This document shows, one piece after another, positions 1 through 6,716 of a stretch of 13,709 nucleotides of DNA. Within the stretch, counting starts at the first letter, position 1, and every line of letters starts with the position of its first letter. The stretch is from Thermoplasmata archaeon (lineage in GTDB: Archaea; Thermoplasmatota; Thermoplasmata; GCA-020350865): positions 1,891,995 through 1,905,703 of the forward strand of contig CP070726.1 in NCBI GenBank assembly GCA_020350865.1. The letters are read 5' to 3'. The position numbers and the translations under genes were made by a program. Below the pieces are notes generated by a model that saw only the letters and a program-made list of their open reading frames with translations, was not told the origin of the DNA and made no database searches.

Positions 1-136
1 GGGCGAGTTTCTTTTTGACCCACTTTCCGCAGGAAAGCGAATGCTTTCCAAGGCACAGGGGAATCTTTGATTCCCTGCAGTTTCTTTGCGAGCCCGAGCC
101 GGCGGAGAATTTTGTAACAAAGAAAAAGGCGGAGTG
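1..136. repeat. Palindrome-rich element at the window edge
   Basis: Four inverted repeats are packed into about 125 bp: CTTTCC(23-28)/GGAAAG(32-37), which alternates with GGAAAGC(32-38)/GCTTTCC(43-49) around a GAAT loop; GGGAATC(59-65)/GATTCCC(69-75) around TTT; and TTTCTTTG(81-88)/CAAAGAAA(118-125). Nothing comparable occurs inside the coding regions that follow. The stretch replaces the conserved body of mvhD after codon 17. It could be a dispersed palindromic repeat or non-autonomous mobile element, of which only one end is visible, or a repeat on which an assembly stopped. No transposase or target duplication can be seen. Confidence 0.5.
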
Positions 137-187
137 GCACCAGTTGCAGAGATAGCCTATGATCTTCGGCTCGAACTTTCCTGTCAT
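1..187 (-). CDS. mvhD: 5' fragment of MvhD-like iron-sulfur subunit, disrupted or cut by window edge
   Basis: The ATG at 187-185 overlaps the hdrA stop codon in an ATGA junction, so the two genes are translationally coupled. The first 17 residues contain FEPKIIGYLCNWC, the conserved N-terminus of the MvhD/delta family, a small [2Fe-2S] protein that passes electrons between a hydrogenase or formate dehydrogenase and HdrA. The family normally continues with a Gly/Ala-rich SYAGADLAG-type segment. Here the frame instead reads HSAFFFVTKFSAGSGS and a Lys/Cys/Ser-rich stretch of no recognisable family, although it stays open for all 62 codons to the edge. The change falls exactly where a palindrome-rich sequence begins (about 136 down to 1). 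I see the start and the break directly; that the gene is interrupted by a repeat, or misjoined at a contig end, is inference. The identity of the first 17 codons is fairly secure; the rest is not trustworthy as MvhD. Confidence 0.6.
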   Translation of the reverse strand, partial: MTGKFEPKIIGYLCNWCHSAFFFVTKFSAGSGSQRNCRESKIPLCLGKHSLSCGKWVKKKLA

Positions 188-3100
188 CGCACTTCCTCCC
201 AAAGTATGGGGAGCCCCTGGGCGATTAGCTGTTCATTGGTGTAGTGGTTCATTGTGATGGCGCACTCAGGACAAGCCGCAGCACAAGAGCCGCAACCCTT
301 ACAGAGGGCCGGGGTGGACTGCATCACCTTCTTACCCTCAACAGGTCGAATTGCCCCGTACGGGCATACCTGCTCGCATGTTCTGCACCCAATGCATCTT
401 TCCTCATCTATCCATGACGTGATGGGCTCATTTTGGGCATATCCCCTGAGCATGGGGATGGCGGCCTTCATGGCTGCACCGCTCCCCTGTACCAAAGACT
501 CAGCAATGTTCTTGGGGCTTTGAAGGCACCCTGCCAGATAGATGCCCTCCACATTGGTTTCTATAGGGGCCAGTTTTACATGCTTCTCCATGCAAAAGCC
601 ACTCCCGCATTGGGGTACTTTGAACTTCTTCAACAAATCGGGTGTATCGGGGTAGTGGGCTACCATACCCAAAACCAGCACCACAATATCCACATCCAGC
701 TCTAGTTCCTCGCCTATGAGCTCGTCAAAGACACGTATTTTGGCCTTGCCCCCGAGGTCCTCCACCCTGGGCCTGTTATCGAAATCGTATCTAATGAATT
801 GAACACCCATCCTGGAGGCTGTTCTGTACATATCCTCCCCGCCTTTGCCGTAAGTCCTTATATCCCTGTACAATATCGTCACATTTATGCCCATCTTCAT
901 CAGTTGTATCGCCTGTTTCATTGTCGTTTTGCAGCAGTACCTGGAGCAGTCGCCGATACCCTCGGTTCCCTTTCTGTGGAAGAGACTCTCGCACAGTGGA
1001 TCACGGGAACCCACACACAGGATGAAGGCAACACTTTTGGGTTTTTTATGGTTAATGAACACCTCGCCTTTTGTAGGCCCTTCAGGATTCAAGAATCTTT
1101 CAAGGCCGATGTTGCTTATCACAGTAATGGCCTCGAGGTTGTCGGGACTGTCTTCATAGCCGTACTCCCCCTGCGCGTTAAATAGATCGGCGCCGATGGC
1201 TAAGATCACTGTACCCGCCTTAAAGCGTTTAAAATCGTTTTCCAGATACCGAATGGATTTCTCAGTAATGGCCCCTGTGGGACATACCTCAGCGCATTTT
1301 CCGCACTGGGTGCAGTCCCTGACAACGATGTTGTACGCCCTGGGCCAGGAATTGGGGTGCTTGTAAATGGCCTTGCGTGTGGAGATTCTCCTGTCGAAGA
1401 GGTAGTGCGATCGGACCGGACATACCTCTTCACACTTGCCGCACGAATCACACTTTTCGATGTCTACTCCCCTGGCCCTCTGAGTTATCTCCACCTCGAA
1501 ATTTCCAAGATACCCCTCCACCTTTGTAACCTCCGATTTCAGATGGACATGTATATTTTGCCGCCTATCAATAGCCTCGTATTTTCTATCCAACACGAAA
1601 TGGGAGGACTGGTTTTCAGGAAAGATCTCTCCTAGCTGAGCAACCCTGCCCCCCAGATAGGCAGCCTTTTCAACGAGGTTGACTTCGAAACCCAGGTTGG
1701 CCAGGTCGATGGCACAGCGCATCCCCGTTATGCCACCCCCTATCACCAGGGCACTCCTTTCGATGTTTATGCCCTCGGGATTGAGGGGCCTGAGGTACAC
1801 GGCTCTTGCCACTGCCATTTTCACCAGGTCAACGGCCTTCTCTGTTGCCTTCTCAGGCTCCCGCATATGAACCCATGAGCACTGGTCCCTGATGTTTGCT
1901 AATTCAAAAAGAAATGGATTGAGTCCCGCTTTCTGGCATGTATCCCTGAACAATGGCTCGTGGGTCTTGGGTGTGCATGAGGCTATGACAACCCTGTTGA
2001 GGGATTGCTCCTTTATCACTTCCGCGATGTGTGTCTGGCTGTCCTCCGAACACGTGTAAAGGTTCTCTTCGGTAAATACCACATTTGGTTGGGTCTTTAC
2101 ACGCTCTACCACCTTGGGTACATCCACGACACCGCTGATGTTTATTCCACAGCGGCATACAAATACCCCGATTCTCGGTTCCTCGTCCACCACATCCTTC
2201 TTCTCGGGCATGTCCTCTGTTTTCTTTTCAGGGATTTCCAAATTATCCTTTACCCATACCAGAGCCCGGGCAGCCGCACCGCTGGCCTCGGCCACACTGT
2301 CCGGGATATCCTTGGGGCCCAAAGCACAGCCGGCAATGTATATTCCCCTTCTCGTCGAATCGATGGGAAGAGCGTTGATATGGGTTTCTTTAAAGAAGCC
2401 ATCCTCATCAAGCTCTAAGCCAAGGATTCCGGCCAGCTTCCTGTTGTTCCTGTTCGGAATGGCGGTCGTGGACAGGATTACCAGGTCGGCTTTGATCTCT
2501 TTTGTTTCTTCCCTTCTGACATCACCCACCTTCACGAATATATCATGGGTATCCACGTCCTCAAGGATTTCCGCGGGCCTGCCGCGGACGAAATCCACAT
2601 TGATTTCATCCCTGGCCCTAAGATAGTAGCTCTCGAAATGCTTGCCGTAAGCCCTGACGTCCATGTAGAGGATGTGAATGTCCTCGATATTGGGGTCATG
2701 TTCCTTGGCAATCATTGCCTCCTTGATTGAGTGCATGCAGCATACTGCCGAGCAGTACTTACAGTGGTTCACATCCCTTGAACCCACACACTGAATAAAC
2801 ACAATACTCTTAGGAGGCTCTCCATCCGATGGGCGAAGGATCTTTCCCTGAGTAGGACCGGAGGCATTCATCAATCTCTCGAATTCTATGGAGGAAATGA
2901 TGTTGTCATATTTATCATACTTATATTCAGGCACAGCCGAGGGGTTTAAGAACTCGTAGCCAGTGGCCACGATGATGGAGCCAACAGAAAGCTCTAACAC
3001 CTCATCTTTTTGATCGAAGTCTATGGCCCCCCGTGTGCATGTCTTTTCACAGTTTCTGCACTTTCCCTTCGTAAAATAGACGCAATTGTCCTTATCGATT

Positions 3101-3537
3101 GAATATTTCAGGGGTACAGCCTGGGGAAACGGAATGTAGATGGCCTTCCTTTTTGTCATACCGCGGTCGAATTCGCTGGGCACCTTCGAGGGGCATTTTT
3201 CTGCGCAGGCCCCGCAACCGGTGCATTTGCCCTTATCCACATATCTGGCATGTTTAAGCACTTTGACCTTGAAATCCCCACCTTCGCCCTGGCATTCCAG
3301 TACCTCGGAATTCGCTAAAATCTCTATGTTCGGCTGTCTTCCCGCCTCAACCAGTTTTGGAGAGAGGATACACATTGCGCAGTCGTTTGTTGGAAAGGTC
3401 TTGTCCAGCTGGGCCATCTTCCCCCCCAATGAGGGGGATTTCTCAACAAGATACGTTTTGACCCCTGCATTTGCCAAATCCAATGCGGCCTGCACTCCTG
3501 CGATACCACCGCCGATGACAAGCACGCCTTTCTTCAT
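184..3537 (-). CDS. hdrA: Tandem HdrA: FAD/iron-sulfur heterodisulfide reductase subunit A with extra N-terminal HdrA module
   Basis: This 1117-aa protein is about 1.7 times the length of classical HdrA (about 650 aa). Residues 1-432 form an HdrA core without the usual N-terminal domain: FAD motif GGGIAG (9-14), CAMC (53-56), an inserted ferredoxin (C105/108/111/115 and C152/160/163/167) and the CVGSRD...CSAVCC cluster site (250-267). A Lys/Glu linker (433-454) leads to a complete second HdrA: N-terminal domain with CRCG (461-464), GGGITG (600-605), inserted ferredoxin (C696/699/702/706 and C742/745/748/752), CVGSRD with a longer spacer before CSRYCC (841-868), and a C-terminal two-cluster ferredoxin (C1048/1051/1054/1058, C1079/1082/1085/1089). 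HdrA is the flavin electron-bifurcating hub of cytoplasmic Hdr complexes. The start at 3537 has an AGGTGA Shine-Dalgarno. mvhD follows with a 4-bp overlap; hdrB and hdrC are not in view. In module 2 the CAMC cysteines are replaced (S644, F647). The family call is secure; the partner and reaction direction are unknown. Confidence 0.93.
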   Translation of the reverse strand: MKKGVLVIGGGIAGVQAALDLANAGVKTYLVEKSPSLGGKMAQLDKTFPTNDCAMCILSPKLVEAGRQPNIEILANSEVLECQGEGGDFKVKVLKHARYVDKGKCTGCGACAEKCPSKVPSEFDRGMTKRKAIYIPFPQAVPLKYSIDKDNCVYFTKGKCRNCEKTCTRGAIDFDQKDEVLELSVGSIIVATGYEFLNPSAVPEYKYDKYDNIISSIEFERLMNASGPTQGKILRPSDGEPPKSIVFIQCVGSRDVNHCKYCSAVCCMHSIKEAMIAKEHDPNIEDIHILYMDVRAYGKHFESYYLRARDEINVDFVRGRPAEILEDVDTHDIFVKVGDVRREETKEIKADLVILSTTAIPNRNNRKLAGILGLELDEDGFFKETHINALPIDSTRRGIYIAGCALGPKDIPDSVAEASGAAARALVWVKDNLEIPEKKTEDMPEKKDVVDEEPRIGVFVCRCGINISGVVDVPKVVERVKTQPNVVFTEENLYTCSEDSQTHIAEVIKEQSLNRVVIASCTPKTHEPLFRDTCQKAGLNPFLFELANIRDQCSWVHMREPEKATEKAVDLVKMAVARAVYLRPLNPEGINIERSALVIGGGITGMRCAIDLANLGFEVNLVEKAAYLGGRVAQLGEIFPENQSSHFVLDRKYEAIDRRQNIHVHLKSEVTKVEGYLGNFEVEITQRARGVDIEKCDSCGKCEEVCPVRSHYLFDRRISTRKAIYKHPNSWPRAYNIVVRDCTQCGKCAEVCPTGAITEKSIRYLENDFKRFKAGTVILAIGADLFNAQGEYGYEDSPDNLEAITVISNIGLERFLNPEGPTKGEVFINHKKPKSVAFILCVGSRDPLCESLFHRKGTEGIGDCSRYCCKTTMKQAIQLMKMGINVTILYRDIRTYGKGGEDMYRTASRMGVQFIRYDFDNRPRVEDLGGKAKIRVFDELIGEELELDVDIVVLVLGMVAHYPDTPDLLKKFKVPQCGSGFCMEKHVKLAPIETNVEGIYLAGCLQSPKNIAESLVQGSGAAMKAAIPMLRGYAQNEPITSWIDEERCIGCRTCEQVCPYGAIRPVEGKKVMQSTPALCKGCGSCAAACPECAITMNHYTNEQLIAQGLPILWEEVR

Positions 3538-3950
3538 TTCTCTATTTCACCTTTGAATCTTAAGGAAATCCAGTTTCGAAATGGAACATCGCCTATGCTC
3601 TTCGTCCTGCTGATGTTGAACTATTGTACTAAATAAAACTTGACATAGATAACTCTTTCGTTGGAACTTTAACGATAAGCGATAATAATTTGGATTGATA
3701 TTAACGATTATCGTTTCATATATGCCGAAAGGCCGCTAACGTTACTGAAATATGCCAAATACAACCATATCATATGTATTCTCATGAATTCATATAAAAA
3801 AATGGACTGAGCCCATGTAACCCTCTAGGCTTACAAGAGATTCCATCACCTGGCCTTGTGCAGAGATGCATTATCTTGCCCAAAGAAAATTTTATATTCG
3901 AACACCACCTTCTTGCATCAGGGATAGCATTGCTCACCTATTTCTAGAGG
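3538..3950. promoter_or_regulatory. Divergent control region between hdrA and the TrmB-like gene
   Basis: These 413 bp hold no convincing gene. On the minus strand an AT-rich TATA-like stretch (TTTTATTTA, plus-strand 3631-3640) could serve hdrA with a leader of about 70 nt. On the plus strand two TATA-like boxes are visible, TATAAAAA at 3793-3800 (directly after the palindrome ATGAATTCAT, 3784-3793) and TTTATAT at 3891-3897; the second would place a transcript start near 3920, just before the TrmB-like gene. The centre carries the AACGATAA/TTATCGTT dyad listed separately. A small plus-strand frame starting at ATG 3866 has no family resemblance and overlaps the regulator's first helices, so I do not count it as a gene. 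Confidence 0.5.
3671..3715. promoter_or_regulatory. Candidate operator: imperfect 16-bp dyad with nested 13-bp palindrome
   Basis: The arm at 3671-3686 (AACGATAAGCGATAAT) matches the reverse complement of the arm at 3700-3715 at 14 of 16 positions. The right arm itself contains AACGATTATCGTT (3703-3715), a perfect palindrome around a central T. Thus the AACGAT half-site occurs at least three times in 45 bp. It lies about 30 bp upstream of the presumed hdrA TATA box and upstream of the TrmB-like gene, which is a position suited to co-regulation by that divergent regulator. The arms are seen directly; the binding protein is inference. Confidence 0.5.
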
Positions 3951-5126
3951 CTGAAGAAACTCGAGGACTTCGGGCTGACAGAATACCAGGCAAGGGTTTA
4001 TCTTGCCCTTTTGGAATTCGAGGTGGCCACTGCAAGCCAGATACCATCCGCATCCAAGGTGCCCAGGACAAAGATATACGGTATCATGAGGCAGCTCCAC
4101 GATAAAGGCCTGGTGCAGATAATACCTGAAACCCCCCTTAAATACAGGGCAGTGCCCTTCGACAAGTACCTTCAGAAGCATATCAGGGGAATGAGGGAGA
4201 AGGCAGACGAGCTCGAAACCAATATCGATCACCTGGCACAGGAGTTCACATTCGCCCACAAAGAGCCAGAAAAACAGGGCAAGTTCGAGGTGCTGTACGG
4301 CAGGAGAAATGTGAGGGACAAGCTCATGAGCATCTACACCGCAGCAAAAAAAGAGATTCTGTCCATTGGCACCTCTAACAGCCCTGGAAGAATCATCAAC
4401 ACCACCCTATGGGCCCTCGAGGACAAAAAGGAGGAGGGCCTCATCATGCGGTACGCATTTCCCGTGACCAAACAGAACAAGGAGAAAGTGGAAAGGCTCT
4501 CGAATTACGTGGAGATACGCCACATAGACCGTGATCCCCCCATGCACTTCGTTGTGGTGGACGAGAGGGAATGCATGCTGATTCACCGAATGCCCGATGA
4601 TCCCGATCCGGTAAGAGGCGATGACGTGGCCATATGGACCGACGATGAAGCCATTGTAAACGCCATGAAGCAGATCGCCGAAAGCTTCCTTGAAGGGGGT
4701 TTTGGATACACCTCATTCAATGCCTTAGGGCCCATGATGGGTACCATAGGCGGTTGGGTGGATTCCCTGGGCCTGGACACAGATACTGTTCTCAAGGGCC
4801 TGGGCAGGGAGATCGGAAACCACATCGCAGGCCAATTGAAATCCAAGAAGAAGGAGCCTCTTTTAAAGGAGATCCAGAAATTCTGGAAAAATCACAACCT
4901 GGGAGAGGTGAGAATCGAGAATAGAAAGCCCTTGATTGTGATGATGGAGAACTACATGAACTGCAGGGAAAGTCCCCTCATCGCCAAATCACTCTGCAGT
5001 TTTGTAAAGGGCATGTTGGAGACCATCGTTTCATCGAAGCTGAATGCCGACTGCAGGGCAAAGAAGATGGCCTGTCCTGACAAGGGAAGGACATTCTGCC
5101 GGATGGAGATTCAGATCGGTAAATGA
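3951..5126 (+). CDS. TrmB-family transcriptional regulator with V4R-like C-terminal domain; start uncertain
   Basis: The N-terminus LKKLEDFGLTEYQARVYLAL followed by ATASQIPSASKVPRTKIYGI is a typical TrmB-type winged helix-turn-helix. A short charged helix and a PLD-like TrmB effector region follow (about residues 105-215, KFEVLYGRRNV through DDVAIWTDDEAIV). Residues about 235-391 resemble a V4R sensor domain (small-ligand or metal binding), ending with three cysteines (C368, C375, C383) in a DC-x6-C-x7-C arrangement. Translation in this frame is blocked by TAG at 3945-3947, and between it and the first helix there is only AGG then CTG (3951). The first conventional start, TTG 4011, would delete helix 1. 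I give the CTG position as the most sensible boundary; a CTG start, a frameshift or a sequence error remain possible. Being divergent from hdrA and directly upstream of a GTPase, it may control either. TrmB identity is firm, V4R moderately so. Confidence 0.8.
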   Translation: MKKLEDFGLTEYQARVYLALLEFEVATASQIPSASKVPRTKIYGIMRQLHDKGLVQIIPETPLKYRAVPFDKYLQKHIRGMREKADELETNIDHLAQEFTFAHKEPEKQGKFEVLYGRRNVRDKLMSIYTAAKKEILSIGTSNSPGRIINTTLWALEDKKEEGLIMRYAFPVTKQNKEKVERLSNYVEIRHIDRDPPMHFVVVDERECMLIHRMPDDPDPVRGDDVAIWTDDEAIVNAMKQIAESFLEGGFGYTSFNALGPMMGTIGGWVDSLGLDTDTVLKGLGREIGNHIAGQLKSKKKEPLLKEIQKFWKNHNLGEVRIENRKPLIVMMENYMNCRESPLIAKSLCSFVKGMLETIVSSKLNADCRAKKMACPDKGRTFCRMEIQIGK

Positions 5127-5172
5127 GATCCACCCTGGTTAAATCGGAAACCGGATGTTGCCTGGAAAATGG

Positions 5173-5178
5173 TTATAT
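5173..5178 (+). promoter_or_regulatory. TATA-like box for the small GTPase gene
   Basis: TTATAT at 5173-5178 is followed by a GAGG Shine-Dalgarno at 5213-5216 with 7 nt to ATG 5224. The expected transcript start near 5203 would leave a leader of about 20 nt. This supports 5224 over the earlier in-frame ATG at 5155, which lies upstream of the box. Confidence 0.45.
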
Positions 5179-5223
5179 CCACATTGTATTCGGATTGTGC
5201 AGTTGAAATCTCGAGGACTTTCA

Positions 5224-5766
5224 ATGGTTAAAACTACCGAAGTGGTAAAGAAGATTACAATGATCGGCACCGGCGGTGTTGGCAAGACGAGCTTGATCAA
5301 GCGGTTCATCCTGAACATATTCGACGATAAGTACCTCAGGACCCTCGGGACCAAGATTTCCCAGAAGGTAATCGAGATCGAATACCCCGAAAAATACCTC
5401 AGAATCCAGCTGACCATGCTGATATGGGATATCGTGGGCCAGGATTCGTTCCGCCCGCTGCTGCAGGATGCGTACTTTTACGGTGTCAACGGTTCATTGG
5501 CTGTGTGCGATGCCACCAGGGCGGATACATTACGAGTCCTGGATGAATGGGTGGAATCCCTCCATAAAATATCCGGGGATGTGCCCATGATCATTTTGGC
5601 GAACAAATGCGACCTGAAAGACAGCATGGAAATCGGGGAGGAAACCCTAAAAAGCTACGCAGAAAAGTACAACGCCCCTTTTTTGTACACAAGTGCCAAG
5701 AACGGCGAAAACGTGGAAGATGCCTTCCTCCAGCTCGGAAGGATGACCACATCCGAAATCGGGTAG
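5224..5766 (+). CDS. Small Ras/Rab-like GTPase
   Basis: This 180-aa protein is a single G domain. G1 is GTGGVGKT (15-22), a switch I threonine lies near T40/T43, G3 is WDIVGQD (68-74), G4 is NKCD (127-130) and G5 is TSAK (156-159). The order and spacing match the Ras/Rab/Arf superfamily, and all nucleotide-binding residues are present. G3 has Ile-Val where eukaryotic Ras has Thr-Ala (DTAGQ), a variation found in prokaryotic members. There is no C-terminal CaaX or cysteine tail, so membrane anchoring by prenylation is not expected. The start at 5224 is chosen because the family begins about 10 residues before G1 and because of the GAGG Shine-Dalgarno. It follows the TrmB-like gene by 97 bp and converges with nadC with a 7-bp gap. 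The fold is certain; its effector or regulator partners are unknown. The stop codon is TAG. Confidence 0.92.
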   Translation: MVKTTEVVKKITMIGTGGVGKTSLIKRFILNIFDDKYLRTLGTKISQKVIEIEYPEKYLRIQLTMLIWDIVGQDSFRPLLQDAYFYGVNGSLAVCDATRADTLRVLDEWVESLHKISGDVPMIILANKCDLKDSMEIGEETLKSYAEKYNAPFLYTSAKNGENVEDAFLQLGRMTTSEIG

Positions 5767-5773
5767 ATTCTTA

Positions 5774-6601
5774 TCACTGTTTTCGGACTATTTCCAGGGA
5801 AAAGTCCGCAGCCTTTATCGAATGGGTGAGGTATCCTAAGGAAATCCTGTCCGCATATTCGGCATAGAGTTTGATATTATCGGGTGTCACTCCTCCGGAT
5901 ATCTCCACCAGGACCTCGGAATTCAGTTCCTTTATCAGACGGAAGCCCTTCTCCGCTTCTTGTGGATCCACATTGTCCAGCATCAATATATCGGCACCCG
6001 CTTCTACTGCTCTTCTTGCGGCATCCAAAGTCTCCACCTCGATTTCGACCTTCTTGCCCTCCCTGCCCCACCTGGATTCCCTTGCACGGGAAACGGCCTC
6101 CTCGATTGTGGGCACGAGGGCGAGGTGGTTGTCCTTTATCAGAAATTGATCGGAGAGCCCCGATCTGTGGGGGTACCCGCCTCCTAATTCCACTGCTTTC
6201 TTTTCAAATGAGCGAAATCCCGGGGTTGTCTTTCGCGTGGCTGCTATCCTGACTTTCGGGTTGATCGGGGTGCACAGGTCGACCAGTAGCCGGGTCTCAG
6301 TGGCGATACCGCTCATCCTGGAAAGGAAATTGAGGGCCAGTCTTTCTCCGGCAAGTATGTCCTTTGCCCTGCCCTCAATTTTGAGCACTGCCTGCCCCTT
6401 GGATACACGCTCCCCGTCCGAAACCAGGCCCGTGACTTCCAGCCCGAGGTGGGAAAAAATCTCCTCGGCCTCCTCAAGTCCTGCCAAAACACAGTCCTGT
6501 TTTGCTGTGATCTCGGCTCCTGCCCTTTCGTCGGCGAGCAGTGCCTCCGATGTGATGTCCACCGTCTCGATGTCCTCGGCCAGAAACTTCGCCACATCCA
6601 T
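5774..6601 (-). CDS. nadC: Nicotinate-nucleotide pyrophosphorylase (quinolinate phosphoribosyltransferase)
   Basis: This 275-aa protein matches the family length. It converts quinolinate and PRPP to nicotinate mononucleotide, CO2 and pyrophosphate in de novo NAD synthesis. Residues 1-105 are the N-terminal QPRTase domain; residues 106-275 form the open TIM-like barrel with ATRKTTPGFR (121-130), GGGYPHR (140-146), LIKDNH (154-159), LMLDN (206-210) and EISGGV (233-238), which are the PRPP and quinolinate binding signatures. The frame is open upstream to 6700, but the start at 6601 is preferred: it has a strong GAGGGTGA Shine-Dalgarno and a TATA-like box inside the longer frame. nadA and nadB are not nearby, so the gene stands alone, divergent from the hydrolase. 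ModD is a distant relative that could be confused, but the motifs fit NadC. Confidence 0.94.
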   Translation of the reverse strand: MDVAKFLAEDIETVDITSEALLADERAGAEITAKQDCVLAGLEEAEEIFSHLGLEVTGLVSDGERVSKGQAVLKIEGRAKDILAGERLALNFLSRMSGIATETRLLVDLCTPINPKVRIAATRKTTPGFRSFEKKAVELGGGYPHRSGLSDQFLIKDNHLALVPTIEEAVSRARESRWGREGKKVEIEVETLDAARRAVEAGADILMLDNVDPQEAEKGFRLIKELNSEVLVEISGGVTPDNIKLYAEYADRISLGYLTHSIKAADFSLEIVRKQ

Positions 6602-6636
6602 TTTGCTCACCCTCAAAGATGCATGAAGGAGAAGAA

Positions 6637-6648
6637 CGTATTTAAGGG
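6637..6648 (-). promoter_or_regulatory. nadC: TATA-like box of nadC
   Basis: On the minus strand the sequence reads CCCTTAAATACG. A transcript start about 25 nt downstream (near 6617) would give a leader of about 15 nt that carries the GAGGGTGA Shine-Dalgarno. It sits back to back with the box of the divergent hydrolase. Confidence 0.5.
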
Positions 6649-6679
6649 TTTTATCGGAGCGTATGGGTTGTTCAAAGCC

Positions 6680-6688
6680 TTTAAATAG
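6680..6688 (+). promoter_or_regulatory. TATA-like box of the metallo-hydrolase gene
   Basis: TTTAAATAG lies 29 bp before ATG 6717, so the transcript would start near 6710 with an almost absent leader. Its position inside the longer open frame (which begins at ATG 6663) is the main reason to place the real start at 6717. Confidence 0.5.
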
Positions 6689-6716
6689 CCAAATCCTCAA
6701 TGCGGAAGGGAATCGT

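Noticed and set aside
1904..2626. Long frames on the plus strand opposite hdrA, and similar ones opposite porA and porB
   Set aside because: They are antisense shadows of strongly conserved genes, with no ribosome sites and low-complexity products.
3930..3950. Pyrrolysine or programmed readthrough of TAG 3945 as a firm call
   Set aside because: TAG also ends the GTPase and the micro-gene, and no pyl gene is visible; a CTG start or a sequence error is simpler. Kept only as one option in the findings.
3866..4105. Plus-strand 79-codon frame starting with ATG 3866 before the TrmB-like gene
   Set aside because: It overlaps the strongly family-like first helices of the regulator in another frame and its product resembles nothing; its existence does not explain the missing start.
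5155..5223. Longer GTPase starting at ATG 5155
   Set aside because: The added 23 residues precede the TATA box, and the GAGG ribosome site supports 5224.
6602..6716. Longer nadC (from 6700) and longer hydrolase (from 6663) starts
   Set aside because: Both extensions contain the divergent TATA-like boxes and lack ribosome sites, and neither matches the family N-terminus.
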